Positions 25,588 through 34,605 are shown, numbered from the stretch's first letter. The stretch is 64,000 bases of DNA from JAKFWF01 sp031374115 (GCA_031374115.1 JANMNO010000140.1:4637-68636), one strand, 5' to 3'. Program-made: numbers and translations. The notes: generated by a model not told the origin, from the letters alone.

Positions 25588-25843
25588 GGCACCTCAATCG
25601 AGTAGAAAAGACTGCCGCATCCATCGGGTTCCTGCGATCAAAACGCTCCGCATGCGCCGTCTACTCCGTTTTACTTCGATATCGGCCGGCATGACTGTAC
25701 GGCGTCAATTGCAGATCATTTCCGTCGATCGTGCTTTCGGACGGCAAGGCCTTGTCGTAGCCTCGATCCCGCAGCTGATGTGGATCGGGCCTCCGCATCG
25801 GACAATTTCACAAAGGTCCGACGTTGGCCGGAGGAGCCCCACA

Positions 25844-26851
25844 ATGAGCTTTTCGATCAATCGCCGTGTTGCAATCGCGACTGCTGCTTTCGCCGCCGCC
25901 ACGATCGGCATCAGACCCGCGCATGCGCAGGCGAAGAAAAAGCAGATCAAGATATCGACCGCAACTGCCGCCGATCTCGGCAACGACAACTACATGGTCT
26001 GCTGGACTATGGCGAACTACATCAACCAGTTCTCCGACACGCTCGAAGCCCGCATCTATGCTGCCAACGCGCTCGGCGAAGAACGCTCGGTCGTCGAGGC
26101 CATGCAGCTTGGCTCAGGTGCTTCGGCTCACGTCGGTGGAACTGCGATCCACAACAACTTCAACAAGCGCATCGGCGTGCTCGACCTGCCCTTCATGTGG
26201 CGCGACTACGACCATTTCCACAAAGTGGCCGAAGGTCCGGTCGGCAAGATGCTCGCGGACGAGCACGAGAAGCTCGGACTGAAGATCATCGGCTGGCAGG
26301 ACAGCTGGGGCTTTCGCCACGTCACCACCACCAAGAAGGAAGTGAAGGCAGCAGCTGATCTCAAGGGCTTGAAGATCCGTACCATCCAAACGCCGACGTA
26401 TGTGGCCGCATTGAACGCGATGGGCGCCGCCGCGACGCCAATGGCATTCGGCGAGGTCTACACCGGCTTGCAGACCGGCGTGCTCGACGGTTTCGAGCAT
26501 TCATCCGCGATCATCTATTCGAACAAGTTCTACGAGGTCAGCAAGTACATCGCGCTGACCGGCCACTTGTTCGGTGGCACCATCACCGCCTACTCGAAAA
26601 AGGAATGGGACGGCTACACCGATCCCGAACGTAAGATTGTTGGTGAGGCTGCCAAGCTTGGGCAGGATATAAACCGTGCGCTTTCCGTGGTCCGCGATCA
26701 GGAGTCTCTCGAACTCCTCAAGGGCAAGGGCATGATCATCAACAAGATCGACACGGCGCCCTTCGTTGCCGCTGCCGGTCCCGTTCAGGATGACCTTGCC
26801 GACAAGCTCGGCGCCAAGGACCTGTTGAAGATCATCCGCGAAACGAAGTAA
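25844..26851 (+). CDS. dctP: TRAP transporter substrate-binding protein (DctP family)
   Basis: 335 residues; the precursor starts MSFSINRRVAIATAAF with a twin-arginine-like motif and likely cleavage after RPAHA. Typical DctP features: ARIYAANALGEERSVVEAMQLG, LDLPFMWRDYDHFHKVAEGP, LKGLKIRTIQTPTY and PMAFGEVYTGLQTGVLDG. It captures an organic acid in the periplasm for the DctQM permease encoded next. GGAGGAG 7 nt upstream fixes the ATG at 25844; the longer in-frame extension from 25652 is non-coding. Ligand unknown; the neighbouring carbamoylase suggests a ureido acid, which is inference. Confidence 0.93.
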   Translation: MSFSINRRVAIATAAFAAATIGIRPAHAQAKKKQIKISTATAADLGNDNYMVCWTMANYINQFSDTLEARIYAANALGEERSVVEAMQLGSGASAHVGGTAIHNNFNKRIGVLDLPFMWRDYDHFHKVAEGPVGKMLADEHEKLGLKIIGWQDSWGFRHVTTTKKEVKAAADLKGLKIRTIQTPTYVAALNAMGAAATPMAFGEVYTGLQTGVLDGFEHSSAIIYSNKFYEVSKYIALTGHLFGGTITAYSKKEWDGYTDPERKIVGEAAKLGQDINRALSVVRDQESLELLKGKGMIINKIDTAPFVAAAGPVQDDLADKLGAKDLLKIIRETK

Positions 26852-26911
26852 CGGTCGAACAATGCGTCGGGCGACATTGTCCGCCGCTGATCCTCCTGGG
26901 AGCCAATCGAC

Positions 26912-27415
26912 ATGTTTCGAACCTGGATGCGATCGATCGATCGCTCGGCCGAGTTTGCCCTTTTCGTTATCTTCCTGATTTTCACGCTGGTCGGCGGGTT
27001 GCAGATTTTCAACCGGTTCGTCCTCGGCTTGCCTTTGAGCTGGAGCGAGGAGTTCCAGAAGTTCGGCCACATCTGGATGGTGTTTCTGGCGATCCCGGTC
27101 GCCTATAGGCGGGGCGCCCATATCGGCATGGACATGCTGCTCATGGTGCTGCCTCGAAACGCGCAAAGGGTGATCCAATTCTTCGTCGAGCTGATGTGGC
27201 TGGGGCTCGCCGTTGCAATTGGCTGGTACACGCTGGCGATCATGGTCGTCGCGCGCAACCAGGAGAGCCCAGGCCTCGGCATTCGCATGGACTACGTCTA
27301 CGTCGGCTTGGTGATTGGCGCTGCCTACCTCGCGCTGGTCGCCATCCGCCGGTTGGCGGCTATGTTCGGCCTCATTGAGGAAGATAAGCCCGAGCCGCTG
27401 GGAGACCACGCATGA
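26912..27415 (+). CDS. dctQ: TRAP transporter small permease (DctQ family)
   Basis: 167 residues with four predicted membrane helices (LFVIFLIFTLVGGLQIFNRF, FGHIWMVFLAIPVAYRRGAH, QFFVELMWLGLAVAIGWYTL, VYVGLVIGAAYLALVAIRRL) and the SWSEEFQKFGHIW segment typical of DctQ. Forms the inner-membrane complex with DctM. Its last codons overlap the DctM start in an ATGA. GGGAG lies upstream. Confidence 0.93.
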   Translation: MFRTWMRSIDRSAEFALFVIFLIFTLVGGLQIFNRFVLGLPLSWSEEFQKFGHIWMVFLAIPVAYRRGAHIGMDMLLMVLPRNAQRVIQFFVELMWLGLAVAIGWYTLAIMVVARNQESPGLGIRMDYVYVGLVIGAAYLALVAIRRLAAMFGLIEEDKPEPLGDHA

Positions 27416-28704
27416 CGCTCGTCCTGCTATTCGCGTTCCTTTTGGCGTTGATCACGTTGGGGGTCCCGATCCTGCTCGTCATGGGCGTCGTCGGCCTTGC
27501 CGGTATCGTTGCGACGGACGGGCTCAACCCGGCACTGTTCCCGCAGAAGATGTTCGCGATGCTGGACAACTTCTCGCTGCTTGCGTTGCCATACTTCATT
27601 TTGGCCGGCGAACTGATCGCGCGCGGCGGTATTTCGAAACGCCTCGTGGAGTTCGCTGAGACTGCGGTCGGCCACTGGAAAGGTGGTCTCGGTCACGCAT
27701 CGGTCGTATCGAGCATGGTGTTTGCCGGCGTATCTGGTTCGTCGGTCGCAGATACGTCGGCGATCGGATCGATCCTGGTGCCGGCGATGAAGTCACGCGG
27801 TTACAAGCCGGGGTTTGCCGCAGCGCTCGTCGCGTGTGCCGGCACTATCGGCGCGATCATCCCGCCGAGCATGACGATGATCGTCTACGGCTCGATGACC
27901 AACGTGTCGATCGGCGGTCTGTTTCTCGGCGGCATCATTCCCGGCATTTTGATTGGCATCGGCTTGATGATCGTGATCTGGCTGCACTCGTTCAGCCCGG
28001 CATTTCCGGAGCTTCGCGAGACATCCGGGCGCTTCGTGCTCGCGAAGGTGATCCGCTCCGGCATAGACGTGTGGCCGGCGTTGTTGGCGCCTGTGCTGGT
28101 GCTGGGCGGTATATTGACCGGTGTTTTCACGGCGACCGAAGCCGGTGTCGTGGCCTGCTTCTACGGCTTCATCGTCGGCTTCTTCATCTACGGCACGCTC
28201 AAGCTCTCTGACCTGCCCGGCATCTTCATTCGCGCAGGCATCACGACGGCGATGGTCTCTGGCATTATCGGCGTCGCCGGTGCGTTCGGCTGGCTGCTGT
28301 CGTATCTCAATTTCAACGACCACGTGCTGTGGACCATCTCGCAGATCACCGACACAAAAACCGGCGTCCTGTTCCTGCTGATGGGCATCATGCTGGTCCT
28401 CACGATGTTCGTCGACTCGATGGCGATCCTGATCATCCTGATCCCGGTCGCGGTAACGATCGGCCGCAAGTACGGCATCGATGACTTTCAACTGGGATTG
28501 CTGATGGTGATGGCAACTCAGATCGGTTCAACCACGCCGCCGGTCGCAGTGCTTTTGTTCGTCGCCACCAGTATCGCCGGCTGCAAGTATAGCGAGACGA
28601 TCCGCTATTGCTGGGCCTTCATCCTAGCTGAGGTCGTTGTGCTGTTGATGGTGGCGCTCCTGCCGGGCCTGGCGTCTTGGATACCGAGATACTTTCTCGG
28701 GTAG
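27412..28704 (+). CDS. dctM: TRAP transporter large permease (DctM family)
   Basis: 430 residues, about twelve membrane segments. Signatures include FVLVLLFAFLLAL-type N-terminus, SVVSSMVFAGVSGSSVADTSAIG, GTIGAIIPPSMTMIVYGSMT, GVFTATEAGVVACFYGF and TQIGSTTPPVAVLLF. It drives Na+-coupled uptake of the ligand delivered by DctP. Translationally coupled to dctQ by a 4-bp overlap. The gene order P-Q-M is standard. Confidence 0.95.
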   Translation: MTLVLLFAFLLALITLGVPILLVMGVVGLAGIVATDGLNPALFPQKMFAMLDNFSLLALPYFILAGELIARGGISKRLVEFAETAVGHWKGGLGHASVVSSMVFAGVSGSSVADTSAIGSILVPAMKSRGYKPGFAAALVACAGTIGAIIPPSMTMIVYGSMTNVSIGGLFLGGIIPGILIGIGLMIVIWLHSFSPAFPELRETSGRFVLAKVIRSGIDVWPALLAPVLVLGGILTGVFTATEAGVVACFYGFIVGFFIYGTLKLSDLPGIFIRAGITTAMVSGIIGVAGAFGWLLSYLNFNDHVLWTISQITDTKTGVLFLLMGIMLVLTMFVDSMAILIILIPVAVTIGRKYGIDDFQLGLLMVMATQIGSTTPPVAVLLFVATSIAGCKYSETIRYCWAFILAEVVVLLMVALLPGLASWIPRYFLG

Positions 28705-28785
28705 ATCGAGAAAACACTGCCTCGTGCGAGCTGAATCTATCTGCGCAAACCCGCCTAATCATAGCTTGGAAATCCTGGCCAACAT

Positions 28786-28801
28786 TGTATACGTCGATAC
28801 A
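28786..28801. promoter_or_regulatory. Inverted repeat TGTAT-N6-ATACA upstream of the ATPase gene
   Basis: TGTAT (28786-28790) and ATACA (28797-28801) flank six bases, with GTATAC inside, 75 bp before the UgpC-like ATG. Resembles GntR- or LacI-type half sites. It may be an operator for the ATPase gene; support is the symmetry and position only. Confidence 0.3.
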
Positions 28802-28875
28802 CCTCGGCAGGCGCTAACGCGGGAGCCGGGCACAAAGCAGAGCTAGGTTCGTTGCTCTCTAAGGGGCGGTTCAGG

Positions 28876-29940
28876 ATGGCGTCGGTAGAAATTCGGGACG
28901 TGCGTAAGTCGTTCGGCACGACACAGATCATCAAAGGTGTGAGCGTTCCGATCTCAGACGGAGAGTTCGTCGTCCTCGTCGGCCCATCCGGGTGCGGCAA
29001 GTCTACGCTTTTGCGCATGATCGCGGGGCTCGAGAACATCTCGGAAGGCACGATTTCGATCGGCGACCGCGTCGTCAATAACGTGCACCCGAAAGAACGC
29101 GACATCGCGATGGTGTTTCAGAACTACGCGCTCTACCCGCACATGACAGTAGGCGAGAACATGGGTTTCTCGCTCAAGTTGCGCGATACCGATAAAGCGA
29201 TCATCAACGAGCGCGTGCAGAAAGCCGCCAGCATCCTCGGCCTTGGCGTCCTGCTCGATCGTTATCCGCGGCAACTTTCCGGCGGCCAGCGTCAGCGGGT
29301 TGCCATGGGCCGCGCGATCGTCCGTGATCCGCAGGTGTTCCTGTTCGACGAACCGCTGTCCAACCTCGATGCGAAGTTGCGCGTGGCCATGCGCGCCGAG
29401 ATCAAGGAACTGCACCAGCGACTGAAAACCACCACGGTGTACGTCACCCACGACCAGATCGAAGCGATGACCATGGCTGACAAGATCGTCGTGATGCACG
29501 ACGGTGTGGTCGAGCAGATGGGCGCGCCGCTCGAACTCTACGATCGTCCGATGAACCAGTTCGTCGCCGGCTTCATCGGTTCGCCGGCGATGAATTTTCT
29601 GGCAGGCACCGTCAAGGGCGCATCTGTTCAAATGGCGAACGGCGTCGTGTTGCCATTGGCGAAGGCGCCGACGGCTGGCGAGGGACGGGCTGTCACTTAT
29701 GGCATCCGGCCTGAACATATCGAGTTTGGTGGCGATGCAAACGCGGCCGGCGTCGACGCGGAAGTCGTCGTCGTCGAGCCGACGGGTTCGGAAACGCAGG
29801 TTGTGGCCCGTGTCGGCGGCCAGGACATCGTCACCATTTTCCGCGAGCGCCATCAATTGGCACCAGGTCAGAAGATCAAGTTGCGGCCGCGTGCCGACCT
29901 GGCACATTTATTCGACAAAGAGACCGGTAAGCGGCTCTAG
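28876..29940 (+). CDS. MalK/UgpC-type ABC transporter ATP-binding protein, without adjacent permeases
   Basis: 354 residues: Walker A GPSGCGKST, Q-loop MVFQNYALYPHMTV, signature LSGGQRQRVAMGRAI, Walker B VFLFDEPLSNLDAKLR, H-loop YVTHDQIEAMTMADK, then a TOBE-type C-terminal regulatory domain (YGIRPEHIEFG). This is the CUT1 sugar/sn-glycerol-3-phosphate class. No matching binding protein or permease genes lie beside it: the TRAP genes are a different transporter type and the peptide-type operon has its own ATPases. It may serve a distant permease. ATG at 28876 preferred over the TTG at 28852. Confidence 0.92.
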   Translation: MASVEIRDVRKSFGTTQIIKGVSVPISDGEFVVLVGPSGCGKSTLLRMIAGLENISEGTISIGDRVVNNVHPKERDIAMVFQNYALYPHMTVGENMGFSLKLRDTDKAIINERVQKAASILGLGVLLDRYPRQLSGGQRQRVAMGRAIVRDPQVFLFDEPLSNLDAKLRVAMRAEIKELHQRLKTTTVYVTHDQIEAMTMADKIVVMHDGVVEQMGAPLELYDRPMNQFVAGFIGSPAMNFLAGTVKGASVQMANGVVLPLAKAPTAGEGRAVTYGIRPEHIEFGGDANAAGVDAEVVVVEPTGSETQVVARVGGQDIVTIFRERHQLAPGQKIKLRPRADLAHLFDKETGKRL

Positions 29941-29972
29941 TCGATTTCTACACGGACAAGCCGCTGGCGGAT

Positions 29973-30977
29973 TCAGTTGACGCCAACGAGCTTCAACTCG
30001 GCCGCATAGTGACAGCTGACCTTATGTCCCGGCGTGATCGGCGTGAGGGTGGGGACTTCGACTTTGCAGCGATCGGTCGCGTACTGGCAGCGCGGGTGAA
30101 ACGCGCAACCCGATGGCGCATTCGCGGGATCTGCCACTTCGCCTTTCAGGATGATGCGCTCCGAGCGCCGCCTCGGGTCCGGCTTCGGCACCGCCGACAA
30201 CAGCGCTTCGGTGTACGGATGGCGCGGGCTCTTGAACAGGGCCGCCGTCGGCGCCTCCTCGACGATGCGTCCGACGTACATCACCGCCACGCGATCGCTC
30301 ATGTGTTTCACGACGGATAGATCGTGCGCAACGAACAGGTAGGACAAGCCCAGCCGTTCTTGCAGCTCCAGCATCAGATTGACGATCTGCGCCTGAACCG
30401 AAACGTCGAGGGCGGATACTGGTTCGTCGGCGACGACCAGACTGGGGTTCATTGCCAAGGCACGCGCGATGCCGACGCGTTGACGTTGTCCGCCCGAGAA
30501 TGCGTGCGGAAATCGGTTCATATAGGCGGACGGCAATTTCACTAGATCGAGCAGCTCGCGCACGCGCGCTTGCCGCGTTGCCGTATCGCCGACGCCGTTG
30601 ATCAGCATCGGCTCGCCGATAATGTCGCCAACCATCATGCGCGGATTGAGCGAGGAGAACGGATCCTGGAAGATCATCTGCATGTGCGGCCGCAATGGCG
30701 CCAGACCACGCCGATCGAGTTGGGCGACGTCGATCAAGTGGCCTTCGCCGGGCCGAAAGCGGATCGCGCCCGAACTTGGCTTCAGCGCACGTACGATGCA
30801 ACGCGAGACGGTGGTCTTGCCGCAACCAGACTCGCCGACCAGCGAAAGCGTCTCGCCCTTGGCGATGGTTAGTCCGACGCCATCGACGGCTTTGACTTGG
30901 CCGACGATCCTGCGGAGAAAACCGCGCCGGATCGGGAAATGCTTTTTCAGATCTTCGACTTCGAGAACGTTCGTCAT
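29973..30977 (-). CDS. Peptide-type ABC transporter ATP-binding protein (DppF/OppF-like)
   Basis: 334 residues: Walker A GESGCGKTTVSRC, signature FSGGQRQRVGIARAL, Walker B LVVADEPVSALDVS, H-loop FVAHDLSVVKHM, and the C-terminal oligopeptide-ABC extension with Cys cluster CAFHPRC, CKVEVP (possible Fe-S site). Powers import by the DppBC-like permeases encoded upstream. ATG overlaps the preceding stop in an ATGA, so it is coupled to the DppD-like gene. Last gene of the transporter run. Confidence 0.93.
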   Translation of the reverse strand: MTNVLEVEDLKKHFPIRRGFLRRIVGQVKAVDGVGLTIAKGETLSLVGESGCGKTTVSRCIVRALKPSSGAIRFRPGEGHLIDVAQLDRRGLAPLRPHMQMIFQDPFSSLNPRMMVGDIIGEPMLINGVGDTATRQARVRELLDLVKLPSAYMNRFPHAFSGGQRQRVGIARALAMNPSLVVADEPVSALDVSVQAQIVNLMLELQERLGLSYLFVAHDLSVVKHMSDRVAVMYVGRIVEEAPTAALFKSPRHPYTEALLSAVPKPDPRRRSERIILKGEVADPANAPSGCAFHPRCQYATDRCKVEVPTLTPITPGHKVSCHYAAELKLVGVN

Positions 30978-32041
30978 GCCGGCACCTTGGCCGCTGTTGG
31001 CTTCATAGTCTCGGCAACAACTGGATCATACAGAAAGCAACTCACGGCAGTGACCGCATCGACCTGGACCATCGGCGGCACATTCTGGTCACATCGCCCG
31101 GCAATGTACTCGGTGCAGCGCGGATGAAACGGGCAACCCTTCGGCCGGTTGTAGGGATGCGGAATCGAGCCCTCGATGGTCTCAAGCTTCGAGCGCGGCG
31201 TCGCCAGGATCGACGGAATCGAGCGCAGGAGGGCCTTGGTGTAGGGATGACGGGGATTGTGGAAGATCTGGTCGACCGGGCCGCGCTCGACAATGCGGCC
31301 TAGATACATCACCGCGACGTCATCGGCCATCTCGGCGATAACACCCATATCATGCGTGATCAGGATCAGCGACAAGCCCCGCTTGCGCTGTAAGGATCGC
31401 AGCAGATCGAGCACTTGTGCTTGCGTCGTCACATCGAGTGCTGTCGTTGGTTCATCGGCAATGAGGATGCGAGGGTCGCACGCGAGTGACATCGCAATCA
31501 TCACGCGTTGGCGCAGACCGCCAGAAAGCTGGAACGGATATTCATCGATGCGGCGCTCCGGCTGCGGAATGCCGACAAGGCGCAGAAGCTCGAGTGTGCG
31601 AAGACGAGCTGCCGCCTTGTCGGCCTTTGGATCGTGCACCAGCACCGCTTCGCCGATCTGGTTGCCCACGGTGTAATGCGCCGACAGCGACGTCATCGGT
31701 TCCTGGAATATCAGCGCGATTTCCTTCCCGCGAATGGCGCGCATCTCCGCGCCCGTGGGTTTGAGCTTTGCGATGTCGACTGCTGGTGCGTTGGGCCGGT
31801 TCAGCCAAATCTCGCCGCCAGCGATGTGACCCGGGCGCTCGAGGATCTGCAGGATCGAACGCGTTGTGACGCTCTTGCCGCAACCGGACTCGCCGACGAT
31901 GCCGAGGGTCTTGCCAGGAAGTAGATCGAAGCTCGCGCCATCAACTGCACGCACGACACCCTCATCCTGGGGAAAATGCGTTTCGAGATTGCGCACCGAG
32001 AGCAGCGGCGCTGAGGATTTGTGGGGGGCAATCTCAACCAT
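30974..32041 (-). CDS. Peptide-type ABC transporter ATP-binding protein (DppD/OppD-like)
   Basis: 355 residues: Walker A GESGCGKSVTTRS, Q-loop IFQEPMTSLSAHYTVG, signature LSGGLRQRVMIAMSL, Walker B ILIADEPTTALDVT, H-loop LITHDMGVIAEMADDV, and the extension motif GCPFHPRCTEYIAGRCDQ. Pairs with the DppF-like ATPase. The ATG at 32041 overlaps the end of the DppC-like gene by 8 bp; an upstream start at 32059 is also open. Confidence 0.93.
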   Translation of the reverse strand: MVEIAPHKSSAPLLSVRNLETHFPQDEGVVRAVDGASFDLLPGKTLGIVGESGCGKSVTTRSILQILERPGHIAGGEIWLNRPNAPAVDIAKLKPTGAEMRAIRGKEIALIFQEPMTSLSAHYTVGNQIGEAVLVHDPKADKAAARLRTLELLRLVGIPQPERRIDEYPFQLSGGLRQRVMIAMSLACDPRILIADEPTTALDVTTQAQVLDLLRSLQRKRGLSLILITHDMGVIAEMADDVAVMYLGRIVERGPVDQIFHNPRHPYTKALLRSIPSILATPRSKLETIEGSIPHPYNRPKGCPFHPRCTEYIAGRCDQNVPPMVQVDAVTAVSCFLYDPVVAETMKPTAAKVPA

Positions 32042-33191
32042 AGGGATCCGCCGCGTCACGAAGTCCGTCGCCCAAAAAGTTGAACGCGAGAATGACGATG
32101 ACGACGGGCACTGCTGCCATCAGCAGCCAGGGTGCGACGGCCAGCGTCTGGATACTTTGCGCGTCCTGCAGCAGGATGCCCCAGCTGATAGCTGGCGGCC
32201 GCAGGCCCAGACCCAAAAAGCTCAAACTCGTTTCGGAGATGATCATCGCGGGCAGCGCCAGCGATACGGCGGCGATGATGTGACTGGTGAACGAGGGCAG
32301 CATGTGGCGGAAGATTATTCGCATACGGCTCGCCCCCATCAGGTCGGCTGCGACGATGAAGTCCTCCTCGCGCAGCGATAGGAATCGGCCACGAACCACG
32401 CGGGCAAGATCGGTCCAACCGATCAGCGAAATTATGATGGTGATGGCAAAATAGACCTGCGCCGACGACCACGTATTCGGCAGTGCGGCGGCCAACCCCA
32501 TCCACAGCGGGATTGTCGGGATCGAGCGGACGAGCTCGATCAGGCGCTGGATCGCGGTGTCGACGGCGCCGCCGTAGAGCCCTGAAATGCCGCCGAACAG
32601 TATGCCGAGAAGTAAACTGATCGTTACGCCGGCGAGGCCGATGAACAATGAGACCCGAGTCGCCACCATGAGGCGCGACCACAAATCACGGCCTTGCACG
32701 TCGGTGCCGAGAACGAACAATCCGTTCTCAGGGATAGAGGTATCGAAGCCGAGCAAATGACGGTTGGCGGGAATGAAGCCGAGAAGATTGTACGAATACC
32801 CCGGGGCGAAGAAGGTGATGTAGACCTTGCGCGTTTCGTCGGTCTTGTAAACGAGCTTGAACGACTTCATGTCGCGCACCCCTTTGAGCCCGTGCACATA
32901 AGGGCGGAAGGCGCCGTCGGCGTCGAACCACGTGATGGTCTGTGGCGGGATATAGCCACGGCGTGAATCGCTGGCCTCAGGATCGGTGTAGGCGAGGAAA
33001 TCGGCAAAGATCGCGACCAGATAAAACAGCGCGACGACGAACATACTCACGACAGCGAGCTTGTGCTTCTTGAAGCGCCACCAGATCAGCTGCCGCTGAG
33101 TCGCGACCGCGATGCGGTCTTCACTGACCGCGCCCTCGACATTCGGCGCGCGGCCGATCAGGCGATTGGCAAGACCGACGAAGGTGGTCAT
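32034..33191 (-). CDS. Peptide-type ABC transporter permease (DppC/OppC-like)
   Basis: 385 residues. N-terminal membrane helix (KLAVVSMFVVALFYLVAIFAD) is followed by an unusually long periplasmic segment, then the DppC core (GTDVQGRDLWSRLMVATRVSL, EAA-type loop GASRMRIIFRHMLPS, SETSLSFLGLGLRPP). The long insert between helix 1 and the core (about 120 residues) is seen in permeases with large binding proteins, including glycoside importers. GAGGG before ATG 33191. A 322-bp repeat-bearing gap separates it from the DppB-like gene. Confidence 0.93.
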   Translation of the reverse strand: MTTFVGLANRLIGRAPNVEGAVSEDRIAVATQRQLIWWRFKKHKLAVVSMFVVALFYLVAIFADFLAYTDPEASDSRRGYIPPQTITWFDADGAFRPYVHGLKGVRDMKSFKLVYKTDETRKVYITFFAPGYSYNLLGFIPANRHLLGFDTSIPENGLFVLGTDVQGRDLWSRLMVATRVSLFIGLAGVTISLLLGILFGGISGLYGGAVDTAIQRLIELVRSIPTIPLWMGLAAALPNTWSSAQVYFAITIIISLIGWTDLARVVRGRFLSLREEDFIVAADLMGASRMRIIFRHMLPSFTSHIIAAVSLALPAMIISETSLSFLGLGLRPPAISWGILLQDAQSIQTLAVAPWLLMAAVPVVIVILAFNFLGDGLRDAADPYG

Positions 33192-33255
33192 GCGGCCCTC
33201 GCGCCAGTTGGACCGAAAGATTGAGAGTGTGTGCGTTTGGGCACGCTGCCATCCC

Positions 33256-33291
33256 CTCTCCCCCAAGCGCGCTTTGCGCGTAGGGGGAGAG
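33256..33291. repeat. GC palindrome, first of two in the permease gap
   Basis: CTCTCCCCC (33256-33264) and GGGGGAGAG (33283-33291) are exact inverted arms around an 18-base centre that itself contains GCGC/GCGC pairing. Together with the palindrome at 33435-33466 it fills the 322-bp space between the two permease genes (33192-33513), where no coding region is visible. Looks like the REP/BRADY-type interspersed palindromes of Hyphomicrobiales. Confidence 0.7.
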
Positions 33292-33434
33292 CGTTAGGGG
33301 CAGCCGCTTGCTCCGACACCGCAACACCCACCAATTTAGCAAAGGCAAAAGGGGGTCCGAGCAAGTTGCCGCCCCTCACCCTCGGCCGGAAAGAACGCCA
33401 GAGTTTGCAGCTCATGCGGCTCGGGCCGGCCTCT

Positions 33435-33466
33435 GCCCTCTCCCCCGAAGCGGCGGGGGAGAGGGC
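33435..33466. repeat. GC palindrome, second of two in the permease gap
   Basis: GCCCTCTCCCCC (33435-33446), loop gaagcggc, then the exact reverse complement (33455-33466): a 12-bp perfect stem. A longer imperfect inversion links ggggcagccgcttgctc near 33297 with gagcaagttgccgcccc near 33360, so the two palindromes and the region between look like one composite element. Could stabilise or attenuate the operon mRNA. Confidence 0.75.
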
Positions 33467-33513
33467 AAGAGCGTCCACCGCCCCAAATGGGATACTATTG
33501 CTTTGCGCTGCCC

Positions 33514-34509
33514 TCATGTTTGATCCACCTGATGACGGATGCGTGGGTCGATCCACATGAGAACGAGATCGGAAATGAACGTGCCGACGACTGTGAGAGC
33601 ACCCAGCAGCAGCACGATGGTCCCGGCCAGGTACATGTCCTGCGCGATGAGAGCGCTCAGCAGAACCGGACCGACCGTCGGCAAGCTCATCACTAAACTG
33701 ATGATAATGCTGCCCGACACCAGATAGGGAAACAGATAGGCAAGCGTCGAAGCGAACGGATTGAGGGCGGCGCGCACCGGATACTTCAGGATCACGTGCA
33801 TTTCGCTTAAACCCTTGGCGCGGGCCGTGACGACGTAGGGCTTGCGCAGTTCGTCGAGCAGATTGGCACGCATGATACGGATCAGCTGCGCAGTGCCGGC
33901 GATCGCCAAGATCAGCGCCGGCAACGGCAGGTGCCACATCAGGTCGGCGAACTTCGCCCAGCCCCACGGGGCAATCTCCATTTCTGCGGAAAACAGCCCG
34001 CCGACGTTGGCGCCAAACCAGCGAAACGACAGATAGAGGATGACGAGGGCCAGCAGAAAGTTGGGCACCGCCAGACCGATGAACCCGAGCGTGGTGATCA
34101 CGTAGTCGCCGATCGAGTATTGCCTGACTGCAGAGTAGATCCCGATCGGCAAGGCCAGCCCCCAAGTCAGAAGCAGTGCCGCGAACGACAGCACGACCGT
34201 CATCCAGAGCCGGTCGCCAAGCACCTCGGCGACGGGGCGTTGCCACTCCATCGACTCGCCGAAATCCCCCTTCACGAGGCGGCCCATCCACTTGGCGTAC
34301 TGCACGACGTAGGGCTCATCGAGCCCATACAGCAGCCGCAAGTTCTGGGCTTCCACAGCTGACACCGACGATCCGCTGGCCGACAGTCGTGCGATGTAGG
34401 CATCGACGAAATCGCCGGGTGGCAATTGGATGATGATGAACGATAGCACCGTGATCGCCCACATCGTGACGATCGCCAACAGTATCCGCCGGATTATGAA
34501 GGTGAGCAT
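33514..34509 (-). CDS. Peptide-type ABC transporter permease (DppB/OppB-like)
   Basis: 331 residues, six membrane segments. Starts MLTFIIRRILLAIVTMWAITVLSF, the usual DppB N-terminus; contains LYGLDEPYVVQYAKWMGRLVKGDFGES and the EAA loop ARAKGLSEMHVILKYPVRAALNPF. Forms the channel with the DppC-like protein. ATG 34509 chosen; no clear Shine-Dalgarno, since a structured G-rich spacer lies directly upstream. Confidence 0.93.
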   Translation of the reverse strand: MLTFIIRRILLAIVTMWAITVLSFIIIQLPPGDFVDAYIARLSASGSSVSAVEAQNLRLLYGLDEPYVVQYAKWMGRLVKGDFGESMEWQRPVAEVLGDRLWMTVVLSFAALLLTWGLALPIGIYSAVRQYSIGDYVITTLGFIGLAVPNFLLALVILYLSFRWFGANVGGLFSAEMEIAPWGWAKFADLMWHLPLPALILAIAGTAQLIRIMRANLLDELRKPYVVTARAKGLSEMHVILKYPVRAALNPFASTLAYLFPYLVSGSIIISLVMSLPTVGPVLLSALIAQDMYLAGTIVLLLGALTVVGTFISDLVLMWIDPRIRHQVDQT

Positions 34510-34523
34510 TTGCGCTTTGCGCA

Positions 34524-34600
34524 GGGAGTTGGGAGTTAGGGAGTAGGTCGTAGGGAAAGCTATCCCATCTCCCACTCCCTACTCCCTATTCCCCACTCCC
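34524..34600 (-). repeat. Structured G-rich spacer between binding-protein and permease genes
   Basis: On the sense (minus) strand 34600-34564 holds six GGG tracts separated by 3-5 bases (GGGAGTGGGGAATAGGGAGT followed by further GGGAG units), a G-quadruplex-capable pattern. The following bases to 34524 carry complementary CTCCC units, so the same stretch can fold into a long imperfect hairpin. Located between the stop of the binding protein (34606) and the permease start (34509). May tune expression of permeases relative to the binding protein. Confidence 0.65.
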
Positions 34601-34605
34601 TTTCT

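Noticed and set aside
27793..28491. A 232-codon open frame antisense to dctM
   Set aside because: Composition (Asp/Arg/His-rich) is typical of the reverse strand of a membrane-protein gene; dctM is certain.
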